The notes beneath the pieces are model-generated. The model saw only the letters and a program-made list of their open reading frames with translations, was not told the DNA's origin and did no database searches. A stretch of DNA of 64,000 nt, taken from contig CAVTWT010000017.1 of the NCBI GenBank assembly GCA_963738425.1, positions 1-64,000 of the forward strand, in the 5' to 3' direction. This document shows positions 45,912 to 54,555 of this stretch, in pieces (positions within the stretch are counted from its first letter, which is position 1; each line of letters begins with the position of its first letter). The position numbers and the translations under genes are program-made. This stretch comes from CADEEN01 sp963738425. GTDB taxonomy: Bacteria > Pseudomonadota > Gammaproteobacteria > Burkholderiales > Burkholderiaceae_C.

Positions 45912-46850
45912 TCAGTTCACCTTGCCCAGACCGGCCGAACGCATCGCATCGGCGATCTCCTTCTCGGCGCCTTCGGCCAGCGGCAGCAGCGGCGAGCGCA
46001 CTGTCGCGTGGTCGAGGATGCCGCGATGGACCAGCGCCCACTTCAGCGCCACCGAACCTTCCATGTGCGAGCCGCGGTGGTAGACGTTGGCGGTAACCGG
46101 CAGCAGGCGGTCGTGAATCTCGCGCGCCTTCTTGTAGTCCTTGGCCTTGCCGGCAGCGACCATCTCCACCAGCGGCTCGGGTGCGATGCAGCCGTAGCCG
46201 ACCAGCGCGCCGTCGACATCGAACATCGTGTGCAGCAGGTACTCGTCGTGGCAGGTCAGGATCTGCAGGTCCGGGCGCTCGGCGCGGATGACCGGGATCT
46301 CGCGGTCCCAGCGCTTCATGTTGCGCACGCCGTTCTTCATTGCGAAGACGCCGGGCTGCGCCGCGATGTCGAGCTGCGTCTGCAGGTCGTAGGTGCACTT
46401 GGTGGCGTCCGGGTACTGGAACAGGATCAGCGGCAGGCCGCTGCCTTCGTAGATCGCCTTGTAGCGGTCCTGCGGCGCACCCTTCTGGTAGCCGAAGCGC
46501 AGCCAGCCGTGCGACGGATAGACCAGGCCCGCCGACGCGCCGGCGTCCTTGGCGCGCTTGGCTTCGTCGGCGGCCACCTGCGTGCCTTCGAGCGTGATGC
46601 CGGCAATGATGGGGATGCGGTCGCCCACCGACTCGCGGAAGGCGCCGATGACCTTCAACTGCTCGTCGCGCTCGAGAAAGGTGCCTTCGCCGGCATGGCC
46701 GAGCACGGTCAGGCTCTTCACGCCGGGCACGCTGCCGAGCCACTTGCCCAGGCGCTGGATGGCGGGGTAATCGACCGCGCCTTCGCGGGTGAAGGGGGTG
46801 ATCGGGGCGGGGTTGACGCCGCGCAGATCGAGGGAGGGCTTGGTGCTCAT
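45912..46850 (-). CDS. Dihydrodipicolinate synthase/N-acetylneuraminate lyase family protein
   Basis: A 312-residue TIM-barrel aldolase. The N-terminal substrate loop is NPAPITPFTREGAVDYPAIQRL, the GxGEG-type segment appears as VLGHAGEGTFLERDEQ, the catalytic tyrosine region as LILFQYPDATK, and the Schiff-base lysine as GVFAMKNG. In this context (Bug receptor, LysR regulator) it is a catabolic hydratase-aldolase or keto-acid lyase rather than biosynthetic DapA. The start at 46850 is divergent from the LysR gene. Confidence 0.85.
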   Translation of the reverse strand: MSTKPSLDLRGVNPAPITPFTREGAVDYPAIQRLGKWLGSVPGVKSLTVLGHAGEGTFLERDEQLKVIGAFRESVGDRIPIIAGITLEGTQVAADEAKRAKDAGASAGLVYPSHGWLRFGYQKGAPQDRYKAIYEGSGLPLILFQYPDATKCTYDLQTQLDIAAQPGVFAMKNGVRNMKRWDREIPVIRAERPDLQILTCHDEYLLHTMFDVDGALVGYGCIAPEPLVEMVAAGKAKDYKKAREIHDRLLPVTANVYHRGSHMEGSVALKWALVHRGILDHATVRSPLLPLAEGAEKEIADAMRSAGLGKVN

Positions 46851-46944
46851 GGTGGTTCCTTTCAGAGGGGGTTGAGCGGGGTTGGTGTGTGCACTTTAGG
46901 AACCGCGCGCCTGTGCGCATAGATAGACTTCGCAGCAACCAGAC

Positions 46945-46960
46945 TTGCCTGAATTGGCAA
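46945..46960. promoter_or_regulatory. LysR-type binding palindrome
   Basis: TTGCC-N6-GGCAA, a perfect dyad fitting the T-N11-A LysR box. It lies in the 133-base divergent region between the DapA-like gene and the LysR gene, 24 bases before the LysR start, a standard autoregulatory position. Confidence 0.7.
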
Positions 46961-46983
46961 CTCATCCAGAGGAGCGTGCTGCC

Positions 46984-47898
46984 ATGAACGTCACTACCGT
47001 CAAGCTGTTCCTCGAAGTGGCCGAGGCTGGCAGCCTCTCCAAGATCGCCGCGCGGCGGCAGACGGTGCAGTCGCACGTCAGCCGCCAGATCACCGACTTC
47101 GAACAGCAGTGCGGCGGGCGGCTGTTCCGCCGCACCGGCCGCGGCGTTGAACTCACCGACCTTGGCACGCGCGCAGCTGCGCGCCTGCGCGCGTGGCTGC
47201 AGGAGACCGAGCGCTTGGCGGAAGACCTGCGCTCGGAGTCGAGCCAGATCGCTGGCGGTGTGCGCCTGGGCATCATCCCCTCGGCAGCGCACCCGCTGAT
47301 GACGCGGCTGTTCGAGCGCCTGCAGGCCGAGCATCCCGGCATCCGCCTGGACATTGCTGAAGCACAGGGCACCGAGCTCGACGCGATGCTCGACAGCGGC
47401 GCGGTCGATCTCGCGATCCTGTTCCGCTACCAGCGGCCGAGTGCGCGCGAGGAAAAGGCGCTCTGCGTGGCCAGCACCTACCTTGTGTCGGCGCCGGGCG
47501 ATCCGCTGACGCAGCCGCCCACGATCAACTTCTCAAAGCTGAAAGGCCTGCGCCTGGTGCTGCCGCGCCGGCCGAGCCATTGGCGCAACGCGCTGGATGA
47601 GGCCGCGCGCAGCCTCGGCTTCAAGCTCGCGCCGGTGGCCGAAGCCGATTCGCTGACCGTGCAGAAGGAACTGGTGACGTCCAGCAAGGGCCTGTACTCG
47701 GTGCTCGGCCCGTACTCGATCGCCGACGACCTGCGGCGAGGTCGGCTGCAGGCGAGCAAGCTGGTGCGGCCCGATCTGAGCCGGCACGTGACGCTGGCGT
47801 TTCCGAAGCAGGGCAAGTTGTCTCCGGCGGGGCGCGTGGTGGCGGAGGGTGTGCAGGCGCTCGTGAAGTCGTGGGGCCAGCAGTTGACGCAGCCGTGA
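46984..47898 (+). CDS. LysR-family transcriptional regulator
   Basis: A 304-residue LysR protein. The N-terminal winged helix-turn-helix is VKLFLEVAEAGSLSKIAARRQTVQSHVSRQITDFE, followed by the periplasmic-binding-like effector domain (VRLGIIPSAAHPLMTRLFERLQ; VDLAILFRYQRPS). ATG 46984 has GAGGAG nine bases upstream. It is divergent from the DapA-like gene with a palindromic box between, so it most likely regulates the DapA-like/Bug operon. Confidence 0.9.
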   Translation: MNVTTVKLFLEVAEAGSLSKIAARRQTVQSHVSRQITDFEQQCGGRLFRRTGRGVELTDLGTRAAARLRAWLQETERLAEDLRSESSQIAGGVRLGIIPSAAHPLMTRLFERLQAEHPGIRLDIAEAQGTELDAMLDSGAVDLAILFRYQRPSAREEKALCVASTYLVSAPGDPLTQPPTINFSKLKGLRLVLPRRPSHWRNALDEAARSLGFKLAPVAEADSLTVQKELVTSSKGLYSVLGPYSIADDLRRGRLQASKLVRPDLSRHVTLAFPKQGKLSPAGRVVAEGVQALVKSWGQQLTQP

Positions 47899-48069
47899 CG
47901 GCAGTGCTCGCGCACCGGCGCGACAAAGCGATTCGCTCCATCGGCGTGGCACGGCAAACCCAAAGTGCGGGAATAGTCCCTGAAAGGCGCAGGTGCGGCA
48001 GCGACGAGCGACAAGCGCTCAGACGCGGCCCTCATAAAGTCGCTTCACCCCCATCACTGCGGTCACTCC

Positions 48070-48633
48070 ATGTCTCCCAAACACTCTCGCCGCGCGGCCT
48101 TCGGCGCTCTCGTTGCCTCGGCTCTCCTCGCTGCAGGTTGCGTCTCTACCAGCGTGACCAGCCGGGCGCTGCAGAAGACTTCGGCGCCGATCGAGCAGAT
48201 GCTCGTCATCGTGCAGCCGGGGAAATTTGCTGCCGGCAATGTGGCATCGAGTCTCGGCCAGAAGAATGTCGATGCGCTCGTGCCGAGCCTCACCGAGCGC
48301 GTGCCAGTGGTGTTCTCGCTCAACGGCGTGGCCACGCGCGCCGCCAAGGCGGGCTTGTCACCGGCCGCCGCGGCGCCTACCGAGCACGTGCTGGTGATCA
48401 CGCCCACCTCGGCCACCTACAGCAGCAAGTCGGGTCAGGAGTTGTTCGTGCGCGCCGAGCTGCGCGATCCCGCCAAGGCGGCCGTGCTGTGGCAGGCCGA
48501 CATTCGCCTGGCGACCTTGGGTTTTGGCAAGTTCGACAACAAGGTGGCGGATGACCTCTCGCTGCAGATGTTGGAAAAGCTGCGCAGCGACGGCATCGCC
48601 AAGGTGTCGGCAGGCCCGCTGCGCACGCAGTAG
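48070..48633 (+). CDS. Hypothetical lipoprotein
   Basis: A 187-residue protein with a clear lipobox (SALLAAGC, cysteine near residue 24) predicting a lipid-anchored envelope protein. The remainder contains PIEQMLVIVQPGKFAAGN, HVLVITPTSATYSSKSGQELFVRAELRD and VLWQADIRLATLG, a beta-rich pattern that I cannot assign to a named family. It stands alone between the LysR gene and the remnant region. Confidence 0.75.
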   Translation: MSPKHSRRAAFGALVASALLAAGCVSTSVTSRALQKTSAPIEQMLVIVQPGKFAAGNVASSLGQKNVDALVPSLTERVPVVFSLNGVATRAAKAGLSPAAAAPTEHVLVITPTSATYSSKSGQELFVRAELRDPAKAAVLWQADIRLATLGFGKFDNKVADDLSLQMLEKLRSDGIAKVSAGPLRTQ

Positions 48634-48646
48634 GCTGGCGCGCAGG

Positions 48647-49045
48647 TCAGCCCGCCGCCGCCGCGGACTCGCGCACGAATTCCAGCCGATCCTGCCCGAA
48701 GAACATCTCGTCGCCGACGAAGCAGGTCGGCGCGCCGATCGCGTCGAACACGGCATCGACATAGCGCGTGAAGACCTCGGGCGATTGCCGCATGTGCAGC
48801 CCGGTCGCGCCGCGCATCAGCGTCAGCGTGTTGATCGGAAAGTGCGGGTTGAACGCAAACGGCACGCCGTAGCGCGCCGCCCAGCGTTCGATGTCGCGGT
48901 TCATCCAGCGGCCCTTGGCCGGCACGCTCACCGGACTCGCGTTGCCGGTGGCCTTGAACACGCCGCCGAGCAGCATCGGCTCGTAGACGAGTCGCGCACC
49001 GCTCTCGCGCACGATGCGCGGCAGGTGCGTGTGGGCGAGGTAGGT
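48647..49045 (-). pseudogene. Remnant of HCCA-isomerase-like (DsbA-fold) gene
   Basis: Highly similar at DNA level to the intact gene at 53955-54551 and in the same orientation, but damaged in two ways. Relative to the intact copy, exactly 159 bp (its 54041-54199, 53 codons) are missing in frame, so VDAVFDA runs directly into GAPTCFVGDEMFFG. The 5' end is also lost: similarity stops near 49045, immediately preceded by an in-frame TGA, removing the first codons and the active-site serine segment. It is probably non-functional, although a 121-residue open frame remains. Confidence 0.85.
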
Positions 49046-49052
49046 AGTTCAG

Positions 49053-49201
49053 CCGCGAGCTGTAGACCGGTTTGATCGACGAGGCCGAGGCTGTGCTCGC
49101 GTGCTACAGCTGGAAGGGTCTGGCGCGGCCGGAGTTGCTGACCGGCAGCATCGGCTCAGATGTCTGCACGCTCGGCGGTGCGTTGGTCCATTCGTTCACG
49201 C
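49053..49201 (+). pseudogene. 3' fragment of a ROK-family regulator gene
   Basis: Translates as REL-stop-TGLIDEAEAVLACYSWKG followed by LARPELLTGSIGSDVCTLGGALVHSF. This matches the C-terminal 45-50 residues of the ROK regulator at 40770-41990 (RELQSALIDETEVALARYSWEG, then LLLAGSIGSDARALGGALL). A TAG replaces the conserved glutamine. The rest of the gene is absent, and the fragment abuts the HCCA-isomerase remnant within about ten bases. DNA similarity to the intact gene is moderate, so the source was a paralogue. Confidence 0.8.
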
Positions 49202-49381
49202 AGCCCGCCCTCAAGTGTCGCCATGCCGCGCCGAGCCGGATCACCACCCCTCCTGCACCGCGAGAAACGCACGCCAAGTCAATCACGCATTCGCGCCGCT
49301 GTTTCACCTGCGTCGGTTACTTCTTGAGATGCTCTGGTCACACGACAAGACGTGCGCTGTTCTGACCCGAGGGAGAAACCG

Positions 49382-51667
49382 ATGAGTCTGCTGAATCGCT
49401 TCACTGTGCTGATCGAGCGCCGCAGCACGCACACGATCATGCCCCGCCTGCTGGCCACCATGATCTTGCTGGCATCGCTGTTCGGCCCGCAAAGCGCACA
49501 CGCGCAGACGGCGGGCGGCAAGATCGCCACCGACTTGCAATCGGTGATCAATGCACCCACGACCCCGAGCACCAACTGGGCCAAGGATGTGAACGGCGTG
49601 CGCATGGTCAAGGTGCTGATCGTCAGCAACAGCGCCGACCCGGACCTCACCGCGTTGCGTGCCGACGTGCTGGCCAAGGGTGGTGCGGTCTACATGCGCT
49701 ATGTCTCGGTGACCGCGCTGTCGGCCCTGCTGCCCGCGAACCAGGTCGCCGCGATTGCCGCGCGCGTCAACGTGCAGGGCGTCTCGCCGAACCGCCTGAC
49801 CACGCGCACCGCGAGCTTGCTGGAAACCATGACCGGTACGTTGACGAGCAACGTGCGCACCTACAGCAGCGCCACGGCCTACAGCGGCCTGGACGGTTCC
49901 GGCGTGGGCATCGCGGTGCTCGACTCCGGCGTCATGTGGAACCACTTGAACTTCGCCGACGCGGCCGGCAAGAGCCGCATCAAGCGTGCGGTGGACTTCC
50001 AGAAGGTCGGCGATGCCAGCGCCATTGGTGTCAAGGACTGGACGGCCGGGCTCGACGCTTCAAGCGCCCTCTATCCGGGCAGCACGTCGGCATCGACCTA
50101 CGAGTCGAAGATCGCCAACGACCAGATCAACCGGGCCGATTCCTACGGCCACGGCTCGCATGTCGCGTCGGTCGCCGTCGGGCGCGGCGCTTACCAGACG
50201 CCCGACAGCTCCGGCGTGGCGCCGGGTGCGAACCTCTACGACGTCAAGGTGCTCGATGGCAACGGCTACGGCCAGCTGAGCGATGTGCTGGCCGGTATCG
50301 ACTGGGTGATCTACCACGCCAAGGAATACAACATCCGGGTCATGAACCTGAGCCTCGGCGCCGACTCCACCGAGACCTGGCAGACAGACCCGCTGGCGCG
50401 CGCGGCGCGCAGCGCGGTGGCCGCCGGCATCACGGTGGTGGTGGCTGCGGGCAACTTCGGCCAGGACGCGAACGGCGCCGAACGCTACGGCACGGTGAGC
50501 TCGCCCGGGCACGATCCGTCGGTGATCACCGTCGGCTCGGCCAACACCAAGGGCACCGCACTGCGCAGCGACGACACGGTCAACTTCTTCAGCTCGCGCG
50601 GCCCGACCCGCGGCTCCTACGTCGACGCGCTCGGCGTGCGCCAGATCGACAACCTGCTCAAACCCGACCTGGTGGCGCCCGGCAACAAGATCATCGGCGC
50701 GGCTTCCTCGGACAAGATCGGCGGCATCTACAACTACCTGGCGACGAACTACTCGCAACTGGCGGTCAATGGCTTTACCAAGACGCTGACGGGCAAGTCG
50801 GTGATGATGCTCAGCGGCACCTCCGTGGCCGCACCGGCGGTCACCGGCACGGTGGCCCTGATGCTGCAGGCCAACCCCGGCCTGACGCCGCCGTTGATCA
50901 AAGCGATGCTGCAGTACTCGGCGCAGCCGATCGCCGGCGCCAACCTGCTGCAACAAGGCGCCGGGCTGCTCAACGCCGATGGCGCTGTGCGCTTGGCCAA
51001 GGCGCTGCGCACCGATATCAAGACCGCGGTCGAAGCCGGCACGATTGCTGCGGGCGCCAACCTGCTGGCCAGTGGCAAGACGATGCCGGCCAAGACGTCC
51101 ACCGTCAACAGCCAGACCTTCAACTGGAGCCGCATCGCCTACGCCGGCGGCAACCAGATCGTCAGCGGCGATGTGCTGTTCACCCAGTTCCAGCCGATCT
51201 ACGACCACCGCCTGGTATGGGCCGGGAAGGTGGCGCAGCGCTACAGCGTGAGCTACTGGCCGGCTGCGACCGGCGTGCCGGCCAGCACCTACCCCAAGGC
51301 GATCACCTGGGCGCCGCCGGCCAACCAGACTCTGGTGACGCCGGGCGTGGTGCAGGCCACATCGCTGGCCGGCGTCAGTTCAGCCATCGGCAAGACGGGC
51401 GTCTTCATCCCGACGGCCACGCTTTCGGGTTGGCTCAACGTCGGCAGCGGCCTGGTGCTGATCAACGGCGTCGTCATCAGCGAGCGTGTCGTGCTCAGCG
51501 AGCGCGTCGTGCTTAGCGAAGGCGTCGTCATCAGCGAGGGTGTGGTGATCAGTGAACGCGTGGTGCTCAGCGAAGGCGTCGTCATCAGCGAGCGCGTCGT
51601 GCTCAGCGAGAGCGGCCAGACCGGCGTGGCCTCGTCGAGCGACACGAGCTTGTTGGGCGAGCCCTGA
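49382..51667 (+). CDS. Secreted subtilisin-like S8 protease with hexapeptide-repeat tail (module B)
   Basis: A 761-residue intact protein. The signal peptide (TMILLASLFGPQSAHAQ) is followed by an I9-like propeptide (about 75-140) and the S8 domain with Asp181 in IAVLDSG, His257 in SYGHGSHVA and Ser481 in MLSGTSVAAP; AAGNFG carries the oxyanion asparagine. A beta-rich C-terminal region follows, then eight hexads at 697-744 (VVISER, VVLSER, VVLSEG, VVISEG and so on), ending in a Ser-rich tail. It shares RFTVLIERR before the hydrophobic core with the protease at 25742-28007. GAGGGAG precedes the start. The GGDEF-EAL start is 23 bases downstream, suggesting co-transcription here. Confidence 0.92.
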   Translation: MSLLNRFTVLIERRSTHTIMPRLLATMILLASLFGPQSAHAQTAGGKIATDLQSVINAPTTPSTNWAKDVNGVRMVKVLIVSNSADPDLTALRADVLAKGGAVYMRYVSVTALSALLPANQVAAIAARVNVQGVSPNRLTTRTASLLETMTGTLTSNVRTYSSATAYSGLDGSGVGIAVLDSGVMWNHLNFADAAGKSRIKRAVDFQKVGDASAIGVKDWTAGLDASSALYPGSTSASTYESKIANDQINRADSYGHGSHVASVAVGRGAYQTPDSSGVAPGANLYDVKVLDGNGYGQLSDVLAGIDWVIYHAKEYNIRVMNLSLGADSTETWQTDPLARAARSAVAAGITVVVAAGNFGQDANGAERYGTVSSPGHDPSVITVGSANTKGTALRSDDTVNFFSSRGPTRGSYVDALGVRQIDNLLKPDLVAPGNKIIGAASSDKIGGIYNYLATNYSQLAVNGFTKTLTGKSVMMLSGTSVAAPAVTGTVALMLQANPGLTPPLIKAMLQYSAQPIAGANLLQQGAGLLNADGAVRLAKALRTDIKTAVEAGTIAAGANLLASGKTMPAKTSTVNSQTFNWSRIAYAGGNQIVSGDVLFTQFQPIYDHRLVWAGKVAQRYSVSYWPAATGVPASTYPKAITWAPPANQTLVTPGVVQATSLAGVSSAIGKTGVFIPTATLSGWLNVGSGLVLINGVVISERVVLSERVVLSEGVVISEGVVISERVVLSEGVVISERVVLSESGQTGVASSSDTSLLGEP
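51470..51613 (+). repeat. 18-bp tandem repeat coding eight VV(I/L)SE(G/R/S) hexads
   Basis: Eight in-frame 18-bp units in the protease tail: VVISER, VVLSER, VVLSEG, VVISEG, VVISER, VVLSEG, VVISER, VVLSES. The count equals that of the array at 25760-25903, but the units vary at position 3 (I/L) and 6 (G/R) and in codon use. Confidence 0.95.
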
Positions 51668-51690
51668 ACCTTGCGCAGAGCAGTACCCGC

Positions 51691-53922
51691 GTGAGCCCAG
51701 TGCAAGCTGCCCCGGCCGATGCAACGCGCGCTGCCTGGTGGCAGTGGCTGCATCGCCGCCTGATGCCGGACTACAACCGCAAGGCGGCCACGTACTGGTG
51801 GGTGATGGTGCTGCTCGGCGCGGCGGTCCTCGCGCATGCGCTGCGCACCGTGGCAGCGCTGCCCGCTGCCGATCTGGTGCAGATCGCCGCCGGCGTCGCG
51901 ATCGCGATGCTGGCGGGGCTTTTCCCGGTGCGCATAGCCAACTCGAAGAACTCGTTTGCCGCCGGCGAGGCCTTCATGTTTCTGCTCTTGCTGATGCACG
52001 GGCCGGAGGCGGCCACACTGGCGGCGGCGGGCGAGGCGCTGATCGGCTCGTGGCGCACCTCCAAGCGCTGGACCAGCCGCATCGCGAGCCCGGCGATGGG
52101 ATGCATCGCCATGTTCTGCGTCGGCTCGCTGCTGCACGTGGCCATCGACGCTGCCCGAACGCTGGGCCTGTACGGCGCCGGGGTGCTGCTGGCGGCGAGT
52201 GTGATCTGCGCGGTTCTCGACTTCATGCTCAACACGCTGCTGATCGCTGCGATCCCGCATCTCAAGCGCAACCAGTGGCCGCAGTGGCGCGAGCTGTTCG
52301 GCGACTTTGGCTGGGTCGGCATCACCTTCGCCGGCAGCGCTTCCGTGGCCTGCCTGTTGTTCCTGACCGTCGAGCAGTCGGGCGTCGGCGTGCTCATGGT
52401 GGCAGCGCCGATCATCGCGATGCTGCTGGCGACCTTGCACTACTACTTCCGCCAACAGGAGGCCAATCAAGCGGCGCGCAAGAGCGCCAGCGAAGCCGCG
52501 GAGCGCGAGGCGCAACTCGTGGCCGGCCATGTGCGCGAGCTGGAAATCAGCGAAGCCAAGCTGCAGCACATCGCCTTCCATGACAGCCTTACCGGGTTGC
52601 CCAATCGGCAGCGCTTCCAGGAACACCTGACGCAGATGCTGGAGCGCGCGCGCGACGAACCGCAGCGCCAGTTCGGCCTGTTGTTCCTCGATTTCGATCG
52701 CTTCAAACTGATCAATGACAGCCTCGGCCATGCCGTTGGCGACGAATTCCTGGTCGCCGTGGCGCGCCGAATTCAGGCGAGCCTGCGCCCGCACGACATC
52801 GTCGCGCGGCTCGGCGGCGATGAGTTCGCGATCCTGGCCGAAGACCTGGATTGCGAACGCTACGCGGTGACTCTGGCAGAACGCTTGCTCGAAGCGCTGC
52901 GCCAGCCGTTGCAGCTTGCCGGCTACGACCTGGTCGCCAGCGCCAGCATCGGCATCACTTTCAGCGGCATGGGCTACTCGACGCCGCCCGAGATGCTGCG
53001 TGATGCCGATACGGCCATGTACAAGGCCAAGACCAACGGCAAGGCGCGCTACGCGCTGTTCGACTCCGCGCTGCACACTGAAGTGGCGCATCGCATGCGC
53101 CTGGAAGGCGAGCTGCGTCGCGCGCTGGCTGGCGGCCAGCTATCTGTCGCCTACCAGCCGCTGTTCGATCTCGACACGGGGCGCGTCACCGGATTCGAAG
53201 CGCTGGCGCGCTGGCACCACGCCGAACTGGGCACGATCAGCCCGGCGGTGTTCATCGCCGTGGCCGAGGATTCCGGCTTGATGTGGCCCCTGACCGACTT
53301 CGTGCTGCGAACGGCCTGCCACCAGCTGCGCGAGTGGCAGTCGCGCGACCCCGCGTTTGCGCGCCTGAACATGCATGTCAACGTGTCGGGCAACGACATC
53401 GCTCACGCCGGCTTCGTCGCGCGCGTCAATACCGCACTCGTCGAGGCACGTCTGCAGGCGCAGGACCTGACGCTCGAGCTGACCGAAAACATCCTGATGG
53501 CGCGCCTGGAAGCCGCGCTGCCGACCCTGGTCGAACTGCGCCGCCTCGGCGTGGGGCTCAGCGTCGATGATTTTGGCACGGGCTACTCGTCACTGCGCCA
53601 CCTGTCCACGCTACCGGTGAACAACCTGAAGATCGACCGGGCTTTTATCGCCGAGATGCAGCGTGGACCCAACGAGGCGGCGGTGGTGCGCGGCATCGTG
53701 CTGTTGGGCAACTCGCTCGGCAAGTCGATCATTGCCGAGGGCATAGAAACGGCCGAACAGATGGAGCAGTTGCGCGGCATGGGTTGCAAGGCCGGCCAGG
53801 GGTTCTTTCTGTCTCGCCCTCTGACGGCCGACGTGGTGGACACCCTGCTCGACGGTCTCGTTGCCCAGCCTCCCATCAAGCCAACGCTGTTGCGCGCCGC
53901 CCTCTCTGCAGCATTGCATTGA
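51691..53922 (+). CDS. Membrane GGDEF-EAL protein (module B)
   Basis: A 743-residue intact c-di-GMP enzyme from GTG 51691. The N-terminus carries WWQWLHRRLMPDYNRKAATYWW, then a multi-pass membrane region (about 30-265), a short coiled segment, GGDEF (ARLGGDEFAIL, near 372) and EAL (FEALARWHH near 502; ELTENILM; DDFGTGYSS; KIDRAF; IAEGIET). Both catalytic sets look complete. Compared with the module A protein it lacks the PAS domain. The membrane part is conserved between the two and may be an uncharacterised sensory domain, since TSRIAS and PVRIxxSKNSFxAGE segments recur in both. Confidence 0.9.
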   Translation: MSPVQAAPADATRAAWWQWLHRRLMPDYNRKAATYWWVMVLLGAAVLAHALRTVAALPAADLVQIAAGVAIAMLAGLFPVRIANSKNSFAAGEAFMFLLLLMHGPEAATLAAAGEALIGSWRTSKRWTSRIASPAMGCIAMFCVGSLLHVAIDAARTLGLYGAGVLLAASVICAVLDFMLNTLLIAAIPHLKRNQWPQWRELFGDFGWVGITFAGSASVACLLFLTVEQSGVGVLMVAAPIIAMLLATLHYYFRQQEANQAARKSASEAAEREAQLVAGHVRELEISEAKLQHIAFHDSLTGLPNRQRFQEHLTQMLERARDEPQRQFGLLFLDFDRFKLINDSLGHAVGDEFLVAVARRIQASLRPHDIVARLGGDEFAILAEDLDCERYAVTLAERLLEALRQPLQLAGYDLVASASIGITFSGMGYSTPPEMLRDADTAMYKAKTNGKARYALFDSALHTEVAHRMRLEGELRRALAGGQLSVAYQPLFDLDTGRVTGFEALARWHHAELGTISPAVFIAVAEDSGLMWPLTDFVLRTACHQLREWQSRDPAFARLNMHVNVSGNDIAHAGFVARVNTALVEARLQAQDLTLELTENILMARLEAALPTLVELRRLGVGLSVDDFGTGYSSLRHLSTLPVNNLKIDRAFIAEMQRGPNEAAVVRGIVLLGNSLGKSIIAEGIETAEQMEQLRGMGCKAGQGFFLSRPLTADVVDTLLDGLVAQPPIKPTLLRAALSAALH

Positions 53923-53954
53923 GAGGGTCGGCGCCAGGGCTGGGCGACGCCGTC

Positions 53955-54551
53955 TCAGGCCCCCGCCCACTCGCGCACGAAATCCAGCCGATCCTGCCCG
54001 AAGAACATCTCGTCGCCGACGAAGCAGGTCGGCGCGCCGAACACGCCGCGCGCCACGGCTTGTTCGGTCTGCGCCACCAGCGCGGCCTTGACCTCGGGGT
54101 CGGCGACGAGCGCGGCGAAGGCCTCGGCATCGACGCCGGCCTCCGCGAGCACGGCCGCCAGTTCGCCCGCATCGCCGAGGTTGCGCGGCTGCACCCACAT
54201 CGCGTCGAACACGGCATCGACATAGCGCGTGAAGACTTCGGGTGATTGCCTCATCTGCAGACCGATCGCGCCGCGCATCAGCGTCAGCGTGTTGATCGGA
54301 AAGTGCGGGTTGAACGCAAACGGCACGCCGTAGCGCGCCGCCCAGCGTTCGATGTCGCGGTTCATCCAGCGGCCCTTGGCCGGCACGCTCACCGGACTCG
54401 CGTTGCCGGTGGCCTTGAAGACGCCGCCGAGCAGCATCGGCTTGTAGAGGAGTGTCGCGCCGGTCTCGCGCGCGAGGCGCGGCAGTTGCGTGTGCGCGAG
54501 GTAGGTGGTCGGGCTGCCGAAGTCGAACCAGAACTCGATCGTCTTTGTCAT
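53955..54551 (-). CDS. 2-hydroxychromene-2-carboxylate isomerase-like protein (DsbA family)
   Basis: A 198-residue kappa-GST/DsbA-fold protein. The opening IEFWFDFGSPTTYLAH places the serine that activates glutathione in HCCA isomerases; WMNRDIERWAARYGVPFAF and GVFGAPTCFVGDEMFFGQDRLDFV are further family blocks. The true substrate may differ from hydroxychromene carboxylate. It begins four bases after the SDR stop on the same strand, so the two form an operon. A damaged copy lies at 48647-49045. Confidence 0.87.
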   Translation of the reverse strand: MTKTIEFWFDFGSPTTYLAHTQLPRLARETGATLLYKPMLLGGVFKATGNASPVSVPAKGRWMNRDIERWAARYGVPFAFNPHFPINTLTLMRGAIGLQMRQSPEVFTRYVDAVFDAMWVQPRNLGDAGELAAVLAEAGVDAEAFAALVADPEVKAALVAQTEQAVARGVFGAPTCFVGDEMFFGQDRLDFVREWAGA

Positions 54552-54555
54552 GGTG

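Noticed and set aside
50060..51208. Long minus-strand open frame inside protease B
   Set aside because: Antisense to an intact S8 protease with full catalytic motifs; no start context or similarity.
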